Positions 35,295-43,400 of a stretch of DNA of 64,000 nt are shown piece after piece. The stretch comes from Pedobacter sp. R20-19 (GTDB taxonomy: Bacteria > Bacteroidota > Bacteroidia > Sphingobacteriales > Sphingobacteriaceae). The DNA lies in contig NZ_JCKI01000002.1 of NCBI RefSeq assembly GCF_000708265.2, positions 186,001 to 250,000 on the forward strand, read 5' to 3'. Each line of letters begins with the position of its first letter. Within the stretch, counting starts at the first letter, position 1. The translations under genes were made by a program, and so were the position numbers. The notes under the pieces are model-generated. The model was not told the DNA's origin and ran no database searches. It saw only the letters and a program-made list of their open reading frames with translations.

Positions 35295-35417
35295 CGTCAT
35301 TTCGAACTGAACAAGAGAAGTGTGAGCTGTGTTGAAGCAATCTTTCCAGAACAAAAAAGGATTAATGAATAAAGATGAAAATATAAAAGATTGCTTCGTG
35401 CCTCCTCGCAATGGCGA
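35295..35417. repeat. REP-like inverted repeat upstream of lpxB
   Basis: CGTCATTTCGAA...TTGAAGCAATCTTT (35295-35346) faces AAAAGATTGCTTCGTGCC and TCCTCGCAATGGCGA (35385-35417). The outer words are the same as those at 19774-19852. The right arm ends 22 bases before the lpxB start. Confidence 0.75.
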
Positions 35418-35438
35418 TTTTGTTATAACATAAGAATT

Positions 35439-36542
35439 ATGAAATATTACCTCGTAGCAGGAGAAGCTTCCGGCGATTTACATGGAGCAAACTTAATGAA
35501 GGCTTTAAAAGTAGAGGATAGTCATGCTGTTTTCAGGTATTTTGGTGGCGATAAAATGCAGGCAGAAGGTGGAGAACTGGTGAAGCATTATGCTGATATG
35601 GCTTTTATGGGATTTACAGAAGTGGTTTTGAATTTGCGAACCATTTTTAAAAACATGAAAGCCTGCAAGGAAGATGTACTTGGCTGGAAACCTGATGTGT
35701 TGATTTTGATTGATTTTCCGGGGTTCAACCTTAAAATAGCCGATTTTGCAAAAGCCAAAGGCATTAAGGTTTGTTATTATATTTCGCCAAAAGTATGGGC
35801 ATGGAATCAAAAGCGGGTGCTTAAAATAAAAAAAATAGTCGACCACTTGTTTTGTATCCTGCCTTTTGAAGTAGACTTTTACCGCGAGTGGGGGATGGAG
35901 GTAGATTATGTGGGCAATCCATTGTTGGATGAAATTGCACAATTCAATCCTGATGCAGATTTTCGGATAAACCATCAAATAGGTGATCAGAAAATAATAG
36001 CCTTACTGCCGGGAAGCAGAAAGCAAGAAATAGAGCGTTTGTTACCAGTAATGCTTAGTGTAACAGAAAATCATCCGGATTATACTTTTGTCATTGCAGC
36101 TGCGCCAACTTTTTCTGAAAGTTATTACCAGCAATTTACCGGACAGAAGAAAGTTCATTTACTTTTTAATAACACTTATAATCTGTTAAATGTGGCTCAT
36201 GCAGCAATTGTAGCTTCTGGTACAGCTACGCTTGAAACTGCTTTATTTGAAGTGCCACAGGTAGTGGTTTATAAAGGAGGCACCATATCTATTGCCATAG
36301 CGAGGATGCTAGTGAAAATCAAATTTATATCACTCGTTAACCTTATTGTGAATAAGAAAATCGTGACTGAACTGATTCAGGAAGACTGCAATCCGCAAAG
36401 GTTGAACCAAGAGCTGGTGCAGATTTTGGATGGGGAAGGTAGAAATGAAATGCTCCGTAACTATCAAGAATTGTTAGGCTTGATGGGAAAGCCAGGTGCA
36501 TCAGCAAAAACAGCTAGATTGATTTATTCGTATCTTAAATAA
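35439..36542 (+). CDS. lpxB: Lipid-A-disaccharide synthase
   Basis: 367 residues from the ATG at 35439. An upstream in-frame start at 35391 would translate the inverted repeat and is rejected. LpxB (GT19) joins UDP-2,3-diacylglucosamine and lipid X to make the lipid A disaccharide. Signature: 'MKYYLVAGEASGDLHGANLMKAL', 'FMGFTEVVLNLRTIFKNMK', 'VLILIDFPGFNLKIADFAK', 'CYYISPKVWAWNQKRVLKIKKIVDHLFCILPFEVDFY', 'ALLPGSRKQEIERLLPVML' and 'IVASGTATLETALFEVPQVVVYK'. Peripheral inner-membrane enzyme. Last gene of the surE operon. Confidence 0.96.
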   Translation: MKYYLVAGEASGDLHGANLMKALKVEDSHAVFRYFGGDKMQAEGGELVKHYADMAFMGFTEVVLNLRTIFKNMKACKEDVLGWKPDVLILIDFPGFNLKIADFAKAKGIKVCYYISPKVWAWNQKRVLKIKKIVDHLFCILPFEVDFYREWGMEVDYVGNPLLDEIAQFNPDADFRINHQIGDQKIIALLPGSRKQEIERLLPVMLSVTENHPDYTFVIAAAPTFSESYYQQFTGQKKVHLLFNNTYNLLNVAHAAIVASGTATLETALFEVPQVVVYKGGTISIAIARMLVKIKFISLVNLIVNKKIVTELIQEDCNPQRLNQELVQILDGEGRNEMLRNYQELLGLMGKPGASAKTARLIYSYLK

Positions 36543-36550
36543 CCTAATCA

Positions 36551-36771
36551 GCGAACTTCAGCGGGAAAAACATCAATAGCAAACTAAATGCTTATTTCTC
36601 CCACAGATTAATAAATTTCCTTATCACTAAAGATTTTAATCTAATCTGCGAAATCACCGCACATTAGCGGGAAACATTAATAGCAATTCAAACACTTATT
36701 TCTCCTGTACATTAATGAATTTCTGTAGCACTTGTGATCTTGATTTAATAGGCGAAATCACCGGAAAACAT
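36551..36771. repeat. Tandem 106-bp intergenic repeat after lpxB
   Basis: GCGGGAAA-anchored units start at 36561 and 36667, with a partial third (CCGGAAAA) at 36761. Both full units share the order GCGGGAAA..CATYAATAGCAA...CTTATTTCTCC...ATTAAT.AATTT...GCGAAATCACCG. This is the reverse-complement family of the repeats at 9362-9680. Confidence 0.7.
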
Positions 36772-36842
36772 TGGTAATGAAGTTTTTCTTCTGTATCAGC
36801 TGCGTGTATAACTAAAACTTAGATTATTCTTTTTATAAGATA

Positions 36843-36856
36843 CTAAAACGTTTTTG
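36843..36856. promoter_or_regulatory. LacI-type operator 1 upstream of first SusC of the large locus
   Basis: CTAAAACGTTTTTG, one base short of the perfect palindrome CTAAAACGTTTTAG apart from its last position. It is centred about 210 bases before the SusC start. No other feature was found between the repeats and the gene except operator 2. Confidence 0.75.
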
Positions 36857-36874
36857 TAACATATTTTTTACTTA

Positions 36875-36888
36875 CTAAATCGTTTTAA
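36875..36888. promoter_or_regulatory. LacI-type operator 2 upstream of first SusC
   Basis: CTAAATCGTTTTAA, a weaker copy of the same palindrome. Its centre is 32 bases from operator 1, about three helical turns, so both sites face the same side of the DNA. Confidence 0.65.
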
Positions 36889-37059
36889 TAGATTGATATT
36901 TTCTTAATATTGACCTGTTAAAAAATATCATCAGATCACTAACCGAATAACTGTTAACGAATGAATACATATGCCCATATTTTGAGAAAGCATATCTGCT
37001 TTACAGGCCAATCGTTTATAGAGTCTAATTCTATCCACATTTACCTATAAAAATTGCTA

Positions 37060-40000
37060 ATGAAAATTAATTTACTCAGGATAACAGGGTTTCTATGCCT
37101 GTTCCTACTTTCAAGCCAACAGCTGTTTGCAGAATTTAAAAGCGAAAAATTCAAAGTAAGTCGCTTTTATTTTCAGCAAGACACTACGAAGAGACAGGAT
37201 ACGACTAAAAAAGTTCCGGTTCCAAAGCCAGCTGATTCTGTAAAAGTTCCCGTAAACCCTTTAGGCGGTACAAGTCCTGTACAAGCACCACCTCCTCAGG
37301 CCGGAGCTACTACTGCACCGAATACAGCAGTAGCTCAAAAGACCATTACAGGAGTTGTTCTAGATGAAAAAAAAATCGGATTGCCAGGAGTCGGAATTAA
37401 AATTCAGGGTAAAACCGGTGCAGCCGTAACGCAAGGAGATGGTAAATTCAGCATCAGTGTTTCTTCACCAACCGATATTTTGGTTTTTAGTTATATTGGT
37501 TACCAATCCAAGTCTATTGCAGCAGGAACGGGTGCTTCGCCTTTAACCGTTAATCTGGTTCCTTCAGGCGCTCAGAGCTTGAGTGATGTAGTGGTAGTGG
37601 GTTACGGTACCATGAAATCAAAGGAGGTAACATCAGCTGTTGCCCATGTTGATACTGCTCAGTTTAGACAAAGTGGTGCCCGAAGCCCGTTAGACCTTAT
37701 TCAAGGAAAAGTTGCCGGATTAAACATTACCCGGGCAGGAAGTTCTAATCCAAATTCCGGACCAAGTGTTCAACTTCGTGGGGTGGTTTCCGTATCAGGA
37801 AGCGCTAGTCCACTTTATGTAATTGATGGAATTCCAGGTGGTAATCCAGATCTATTGCAGCAAGATGATATTCTATCTGTAGATGTATTGAAAGATGGTT
37901 CTGGTGCCGCTATTTATGGTACCAGTGCAAATGCAGGTGTAATTTTAATCACCACTAAAAAGGGAAAACCAGGTCCGCCAACTTTTAATTACTCCAGCTA
38001 CCTTCGTAAAGAGTTTGTTCAAAGACGCTTAGATTTTTTATCGCCTGATGAGTTTAGAGCAAAACTAAACTCCGGCGAAATTAATGGAGTAGATTACGGT
38101 GGTAATGAAGATCTTTATGGATCCTTAATTAACCGAGATAACTTATCACAAAATCATAATCTGGCCTTATCAGGTGGTACAGATAAAACCAGCTATAGAG
38201 CCAGTTTAAATTATCGTGATTTGCAGGGAATTGCGAAGGAAAACGGAAGAAAAGAATATACAGGTCGTTTAAACATTAACCAAAAAGGCTTTGATGATAA
38301 ATTAAATATCCAGTTAAACTTAGCTACTAATATTAATAATGCCAACTTATTATCTAACGGTGGAACAACCGATTTCTTTAATAATGAGCTAAATGCAAGT
38401 GGTTGGGAAGAAGAGTTAGCTAAAAACCCAACAAAGCAAATTTTTAATCCAGATGGTTCTTACTACTATGATAATCAGAGTACGAATCAATATGCAAGGT
38501 TGTTTAACAATACCAGCTATAGAAAACAGCAAACGACTTCAGCAGATTTAAAAGCTGATTTCGATATTGCCAAAGGTTTTAAAGCCAGCGTTTTTGGTTC
38601 AATGCAACGCGATAATTTTGTTGATGGTGGGTATGCTACATTAGGCAGTGAAAATTCAATAGAAAACAGTGATTATCCAGGTGGTGGTTATGCTTTCAAA
38701 AATAATTTTCTTTCTCAGGCATATGCTTTTGAACCAACATTACAATATAACACTACTGTTGCCGATAAACATTCTTTTACGGCATTGGCTGGTTATAGTT
38801 ATCGCTACAATATAGAAGAAGGTGCAAAGGCAAGTACCCGAGGTTTTTTGAATGACCAGTTCAATGAAGATAACCTGGGCGCCGGACAGGCTTTGGCAGA
38901 TGGCAAGGCCGATATGGGCAGTTTTAAAAATGACAATACCTTAATTGCATTTTTTGGTAGGGTAAATTACGCCTTTGATAACAAATACTTAGTGCAGTTA
39001 ATTTTAAGGCATGAGGGTTCTTCACGTTTTGGTGCCAATAACAAATGGGGTAACTTTCCGGCAGTATCTCTGGGCTGGAATGTTACAGAAGAAAAATTCA
39101 TGGAGAATGTAAAATGGGTTAATTACTTAAAGCTACGGGCAGGTTATGGTGTAACAGGTAATTCAGGTTTTGCCAACAATGCATCAAGGGTTACCCTGGG
39201 TGGCGGAGGTAAGTATTTATTTCCGGATGGAACCTACCGTGAAACCTATGGTCCAACGAGAAATCCAAATCCTAACCTAAAATGGGAATCTAAGCGAGAA
39301 ACCAATATTGGTGCAGATTTTACCTTGTTTAATAGTAAACTAACGGGTTCATTAGATTTATTTGATAGAACAACAAAAGATCTATTAGATACTTATGTAA
39401 CTCCTCAGCCTCCATACGTACAAACCACTATTTATGCCAACGTAGGGAATATTTCTTCCAGAGGTATTGAATTGGCGTTAAGCTATCAGGCCGTTAAAAC
39501 AAAAGATTTCACCTTTAGTATGGACTTTACCGGAAGTACGATCAAAAATACATTGAACTCGTACTCAAATGATGTTTTTGCCGTAAATTATAGAACTTTC
39601 GGTGATATTGGTGGTGCAGGTGATTTAGGTCAGGCCATTACCACTTATGAAGGTGAGGCTATTGGAACGTTTTATGGTAAACGTTTCGCCGGATTTGATG
39701 CAGACGGTAAATGGTTGTTCTTTAACAGAAATGGAGTACCCGTTCGTAATGATCAGATTAATTATTCTAAAGATAAGAACTTATCAGATCTTGCGCCAAT
39801 TGGAAACGCAATCCCTAAATATTATGCTTCTTATACCGCCAATTTCACTTATAAAAACTTCGACTTCAGGGTTTTCTTAAGAGGAAAATTTGATTATGAT
39901 ATCTTAAATACCACAGCATTAACTTATGGAAATCCTTCCATTACAGGGTCTAATTATTTAAGAGATGCCTTTGGTAAATATAGCCAGATCAACGATACAT

Positions 40001-40263
40001 TTATGTACTCTGATTATTATATAGAAAGTGGTACCAATGTTAAAATTGATGAGGTAACACTTGGGTATAATTTCAAATTAAAATCAAAATACATTCGTAA
40101 TCTTCGTGTTTACGCTACTGGTCAGAATTTGGCAACCATCACCGGCTATTCTGGTAATGATCCTGATTTTGTTCAGGATACTGGCTTAGGCCCAGGTATT
40201 GATAACCGTGGTGCATACCCAAGTACCAGATCATTTCTTTTTGGTGTTAACGTAGGCTTTTAA
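37060..40263 (+). CDS. SusC/RagA-family TonB-dependent transporter
   Basis: 1067 residues from the ATG at 37060 (a TTG two codons earlier is rejected). The signal peptide is 'INLLRITGFLCLFLLSSQQLFA'. An unusual low-complexity linker follows (about 40-95: DTTKRQDTTKKVPVPKP, then PPPQAGATTAPNTA). Next come the carboxypeptidase-regulatory-like domain ('TITGVVLDEKKIGLPGVGIKIQG'), the 'LSDVVVVGYGTMKSKEVTSAV' linker, the plug ('SPLYVIDGIPGGNP...DVLKDGSGAAIYGTSANAGVILITTKKG') and the barrel ending 'RSFLFGVNVGF'. It imports oligosaccharides with its SusD partner 11 bases downstream. Two LacI-type operators precede it. Confidence 0.96.
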   Translation: MKINLLRITGFLCLFLLSSQQLFAEFKSEKFKVSRFYFQQDTTKRQDTTKKVPVPKPADSVKVPVNPLGGTSPVQAPPPQAGATTAPNTAVAQKTITGVVLDEKKIGLPGVGIKIQGKTGAAVTQGDGKFSISVSSPTDILVFSYIGYQSKSIAAGTGASPLTVNLVPSGAQSLSDVVVVGYGTMKSKEVTSAVAHVDTAQFRQSGARSPLDLIQGKVAGLNITRAGSSNPNSGPSVQLRGVVSVSGSASPLYVIDGIPGGNPDLLQQDDILSVDVLKDGSGAAIYGTSANAGVILITTKKGKPGPPTFNYSSYLRKEFVQRRLDFLSPDEFRAKLNSGEINGVDYGGNEDLYGSLINRDNLSQNHNLALSGGTDKTSYRASLNYRDLQGIAKENGRKEYTGRLNINQKGFDDKLNIQLNLATNINNANLLSNGGTTDFFNNELNASGWEEELAKNPTKQIFNPDGSYYYDNQSTNQYARLFNNTSYRKQQTTSADLKADFDIAKGFKASVFGSMQRDNFVDGGYATLGSENSIENSDYPGGGYAFKNNFLSQAYAFEPTLQYNTTVADKHSFTALAGYSYRYNIEEGAKASTRGFLNDQFNEDNLGAGQALADGKADMGSFKNDNTLIAFFGRVNYAFDNKYLVQLILRHEGSSRFGANNKWGNFPAVSLGWNVTEEKFMENVKWVNYLKLRAGYGVTGNSGFANNASRVTLGGGGKYLFPDGTYRETYGPTRNPNPNLKWESKRETNIGADFTLFNSKLTGSLDLFDRTTKDLLDTYVTPQPPYVQTTIYANVGNISSRGIELALSYQAVKTKDFTFSMDFTGSTIKNTLNSYSNDVFAVNYRTFGDIGGAGDLGQAITTYEGEAIGTFYGKRFAGFDADGKWLFFNRNGVPVRNDQINYSKDKNLSDLAPIGNAIPKYYASYTANFTYKNFDFRVFLRGKFDYDILNTTALTYGNPSITGSNYLRDAFGKYSQINDTFMYSDYYIESGTNVKIDEVTLGYNFKLKSKYIRNLRVYATGQNLATITGYSGNDPDFVQDTGLGPGIDNRGAYPSTRSFLFGVNVGF

Positions 40264-40274
40264 TATATAATCAA

Positions 40275-41927
40275 ATGAAAAATAAATCAATCATATTCAC
40301 GGCCTTTGCACTCGTTATTGGAATAGGTTCTGCCTGTACCAAATTAGATGAGAATGCATATGATATCATTCCGGCTGATAAATTTTATACCAATAAAAAC
40401 GAAGTAATTTCTGCGGTTTTAAGACCATATACCCACGCCAATGCCTGGGTAACACCATCCGGTCAGGATGGCTGGTGGCGCTTGGCAGAACTTTCAGGCG
40501 ATCAATTGGCATGGCCTACTAAAGGCCCACATGGAGAAGATGGTGGTAAATGGAAAAGATTACATTACCATTCCTGGACGGTAGATGAGGCAGGTATTAA
40601 TAATGCATGGTCTTTAATGTATGGTGGAGTAGGTTATTGTAATGACCCTATTGTAAATATCGAATCAAGAGATATTGCCTCAATGGGCATTACGCAAGCA
40701 GAGAAAAATGCTTATGTAGCAGAACTAAAATTGCTCCGTGCTTTTCACTACCTGAAATTAATGGATTTATTCGGTAATATTCCGATTGCTACCGGAGCCG
40801 TTGATCCTTCAAATCCGATCTTGCCCAATACAACACCAAGAAAAGATGTATTTACATTTATAGAAAAGGAAATTCTGGATAACATTAATAACGTACCCAA
40901 ATTAGCCAAATCACAATTGGGTAGAATGAGCCAGGCGAGTGGCTATGCCATGTTGGTGGAGTTATACCTTAATGCGGAGGTGTGGACAGGTACACAACGG
41001 TGGGATGATTGTATTTCGGCTGCTAACAAACTAATTAATAATGAAGCAGGTGGACAAAATGGAAATATGGCACTTGATCCAAATATTTTCGACCAGTTTA
41101 AAAACACCAATGATTTATCAAAAGAAGTTATCTTTTCGATTGCTTACGATTTCACCAGGGCAAAATTCGAACCTTCATGGACGGGAGAATTTTACCACTT
41201 TGCACAACGTGATATTTATGGTGGCGGTAGAAACGGTAATGATGGCATCGTTCTGATTCCAGAGGTTTACAACAAATATGAAACTGAAGATTTACGTAAA
41301 ACCGGCTGGTTATTATTTGGTCCTCAGAAGAAGTTTGTAGATGGGTCTGACGTTTTAGGTACGGTAGAATACGCTGGTAAACCACTTACTTTTGTAGATA
41401 ATATCCAAAAGAATTCTAAAGGCTCAACCGTATCTAATATGAGTGAAGGTGAAGAAAATAGTGGTGTTAGATTTAATAAATATAAATTGGGCAATTCTAT
41501 TCCAGGAATTGTAAATGGCGTAAGGGTAGAGCCAGATCCAAATTATAATAATACCGATTGGAATGTATACCGGTTAACCTGGATTTATTTTGCGAAAGCT
41601 GAAGCCATTATGCGTAAAAATGGCGGTGCTGCAACTGCAGAGGCAGTACAATTAATTAATGATTGTAAATCAAGAGCATACGATCCGGCAGTATGGCCTT
41701 CAAAAGCCTACACCACAAGTACATTAAATTTAAATGAACTTCTGGCAGAGCGGGGTAGAGAATTCATATTTGAAGGATATAGAAGAGATGACTTAATCAG
41801 ATTTGGTAAGCTAACTACAGAGAAATGGTGGGATCATTCGCCATCTGCATCATTCAGGTCTCTATATCCAATACCACAAAGACAGAGAGATTTAAATGCA
41901 AAACTAACCCAAAACCCGGGATATTAA
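40275..41927 (+). CDS. SusD/RagB-family glycan-binding lipoprotein
   Basis: 550 residues. The lipoprotein signal ends 'VIGIGSAC' (Cys 21). The SusD start is 'ENAYDIIPADKFYTNKNEVISAVLRPYTHANAW'. TPR-like helices include 'AELKLLRAFHYLKLMDLFGNIPI' and 'YAMLVELYLNAEVWTG'. The C-terminal 'LLAERGREFIFEGYRRDDLIRFGKL' leads to 'LTQNPGY'. Surface-exposed partner of the SusC just upstream (11-base gap). Trp-rich segments (W58, W67-W68 region, 'SWTVDEAGINNAWSLMYGG') could form the sugar-stacking face. Ends with a strong terminator before the LacI gene. Confidence 0.95.
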   Translation: MKNKSIIFTAFALVIGIGSACTKLDENAYDIIPADKFYTNKNEVISAVLRPYTHANAWVTPSGQDGWWRLAELSGDQLAWPTKGPHGEDGGKWKRLHYHSWTVDEAGINNAWSLMYGGVGYCNDPIVNIESRDIASMGITQAEKNAYVAELKLLRAFHYLKLMDLFGNIPIATGAVDPSNPILPNTTPRKDVFTFIEKEILDNINNVPKLAKSQLGRMSQASGYAMLVELYLNAEVWTGTQRWDDCISAANKLINNEAGGQNGNMALDPNIFDQFKNTNDLSKEVIFSIAYDFTRAKFEPSWTGEFYHFAQRDIYGGGRNGNDGIVLIPEVYNKYETEDLRKTGWLLFGPQKKFVDGSDVLGTVEYAGKPLTFVDNIQKNSKGSTVSNMSEGEENSGVRFNKYKLGNSIPGIVNGVRVEPDPNYNNTDWNVYRLTWIYFAKAEAIMRKNGGAATAEAVQLINDCKSRAYDPAVWPSKAYTTSTLNLNELLAERGREFIFEGYRRDDLIRFGKLTTEKWWDHSPSASFRSLYPIPQRQRDLNAKLTQNPGY

Positions 41928-41940
41928 TTAACATCAATTT

Positions 41941-41966
41941 AAAAGACGCCAAACGGCGTCTTTTTT
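41941..41966 (+). terminator. Terminator after SusD
   Basis: AAAAGACGCC-aaac-GGCGTCTTTT with six more T residues. Perfect 10-bp stem. Confidence 0.93.
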
Positions 41967-42094
41967 CTTTTAACATAAATCAAGTTTCCGTTAGGTTAAA
42001 CGATTAATATTAATGATTATACATTATATTAGCCAAATCGCAGGCTATATCAAATTGATTGACCTGAAATGTACCCAGTTAATAAGTCTCCTAA

Positions 42095-43096
42095 ATGAAA
42101 ACCCTTTCTATAAAAGATATAGCCGTTGAAGCTGGCGTATCCATCACCACAGTTTCTTTTATCATTAATGGTAAAGCCAGGGATAAATCAATTAGTGAAG
42201 CCGTGATTAAAAAGGTAGAAAAAATAATTGCCGAAAGCGGATATAAGCCAAATCAAATCGCCAGAAGCCTGAGAACAGGAAATTCTAATATCATTGGATT
42301 GATTATAGAAGATATCTCCAATTCCTTCTTTTCTAGAATAGCCAGACTTATTGAAGATAAGGCCTATAAAAAAGGCTATAAAATTATCTATTCCAGTACT
42401 GAAAATAATGTTGAAAAGGCAAAGGAATTGATTAATATGTTTAAATCAAGAAAGGTTGATGGTTATATTATATCACCAATTAAGGGTTTGGAAGAAGACA
42501 TTCAACAGTTACTGGCAGATGGTAAACCTGTTATTTTATTTGATAGGAGTTTGCCTGGCTTAGAAACAAATTATGTGGGTGCAGATCATTTCAAGGCCAC
42601 TTATGAATCTATAGAAAGTTTTATTAAACAGGGCAAAAAGAAAATTTCACTCGTTACCACTGATATTGATGTCGAGCAGATTACCGCCCGTTTAGACGGA
42701 TATAAAAAAGCCCTTGAGGATCATGACATCGTTTATGATGAAAATCTGGTTTTAAAAGTTCATTTTAATCAGGAAGAAAATGAAACCAAGGCACAAATGG
42801 AAGAACTTTTTCGCACCGTAGAAACAGATGCTGTTCTTTTTGCTACCAATTATCTGGCCATCAGCGGACTAAAAGTGCTAAAGCAAACCAACGTTAAAGT
42901 CGGAAAAAACTTGAGTGTTATTGCATATGATGACCATGAGGTTTTTGAATTGCATACACCAGGTATTTCAGCAGTACAACAACCATTGGAAGAAATTGCA
43001 GAAGCCATTATTCAATTAATTTTACGGCAGCTTTCTTCTAAAACCAAACTAGACAACGAGCAAATCGTATTTCCTGCTAAAATCATTCAGCGATAA
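42095..43096 (+). CDS. LacI-family transcriptional regulator
   Basis: 333 residues. The N-terminal LacI helix-turn-helix is 'LSIKDIAVEAGVSITTVSFIINGKARDKSISEAVIKKVEKIIAESGYKPNQIARSLRTG', whose hinge helix would insert at the central CG of a palindrome. The periplasmic-binding-like sensor domain follows: 'IIGLIIEDISNSFFSRIARLIEDKAYKKGYKIIYSST', 'PVILFDRSLPGLETNYVGADH' and 'SVIAYDDHEVFELHTPGISAVQQPLEEIAEAII'. It most likely binds the AAAACGTTTT palindromes found before five genes of this locus and responds to an imported sugar; effector unknown. It has its own unit between two terminators or hairpins. A weak half-like site (TTAAACGATTAA, about 41997) lies upstream. Confidence 0.93.
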   Translation: MKTLSIKDIAVEAGVSITTVSFIINGKARDKSISEAVIKKVEKIIAESGYKPNQIARSLRTGNSNIIGLIIEDISNSFFSRIARLIEDKAYKKGYKIIYSSTENNVEKAKELINMFKSRKVDGYIISPIKGLEEDIQQLLADGKPVILFDRSLPGLETNYVGADHFKATYESIESFIKQGKKKISLVTTDIDVEQITARLDGYKKALEDHDIVYDENLVLKVHFNQEENETKAQMEELFRTVETDAVLFATNYLAISGLKVLKQTNVKVGKNLSVIAYDDHEVFELHTPGISAVQQPLEEIAEAIIQLILRQLSSKTKLDNEQIVFPAKIIQR

Positions 43097-43134
43097 TTAT
43101 AAATTCAGTCGTTCTTCTTTCGATTGGTTTTTCT

Positions 43135-43160
43135 TTCAATTAGCGTTATCGCTAATTGAA
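43135..43160 (+). terminator. Perfect 11-bp hairpin after the LacI gene
   Basis: TTCAATTAGCG-ttat-CGCTAATTGAA. No T-run follows, so it is a possible but non-standard terminator. Confidence 0.5.
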
Positions 43161-43303
43161 TTGATCAATCACCTATCATATCCGACACAATAAACTGATA
43201 AGCTAATAGCAGCAACCAGATAAAAAAATCGAGCAAGTAATTCCGTCATATAAATGTTACTGCGAACCATTGTATTTGCAATCTATAGTGTTTAATATTG
43301 GAT

Positions 43304-43319
43304 AGTAAAACGTTTTACT
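43304..43319. promoter_or_regulatory. LacI-type operator upstream of the DUF4965 gene
   Basis: AGTAAAACGTTTTACT is a perfect 16-bp palindrome, 82 bases before the start at 43401. The rest of this 304-base gap shows only the hairpin at 43135. Confidence 0.85.
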
Positions 43320-43400
43320 TATTAACTAGATGCTGTTTAATTAGCAACTGATTGAATCAGTGAAATATTTATTTTAAGAAAACTAACCAATACGACCTAT

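Noticed and set aside
35391..35438. Longer lpxB start
   Set aside because: The extra 16 residues would be encoded by the right arm of an inverted repeat; the family N-terminus 'KYYLVAGEASGDLHG' begins at the ATG at 35439.
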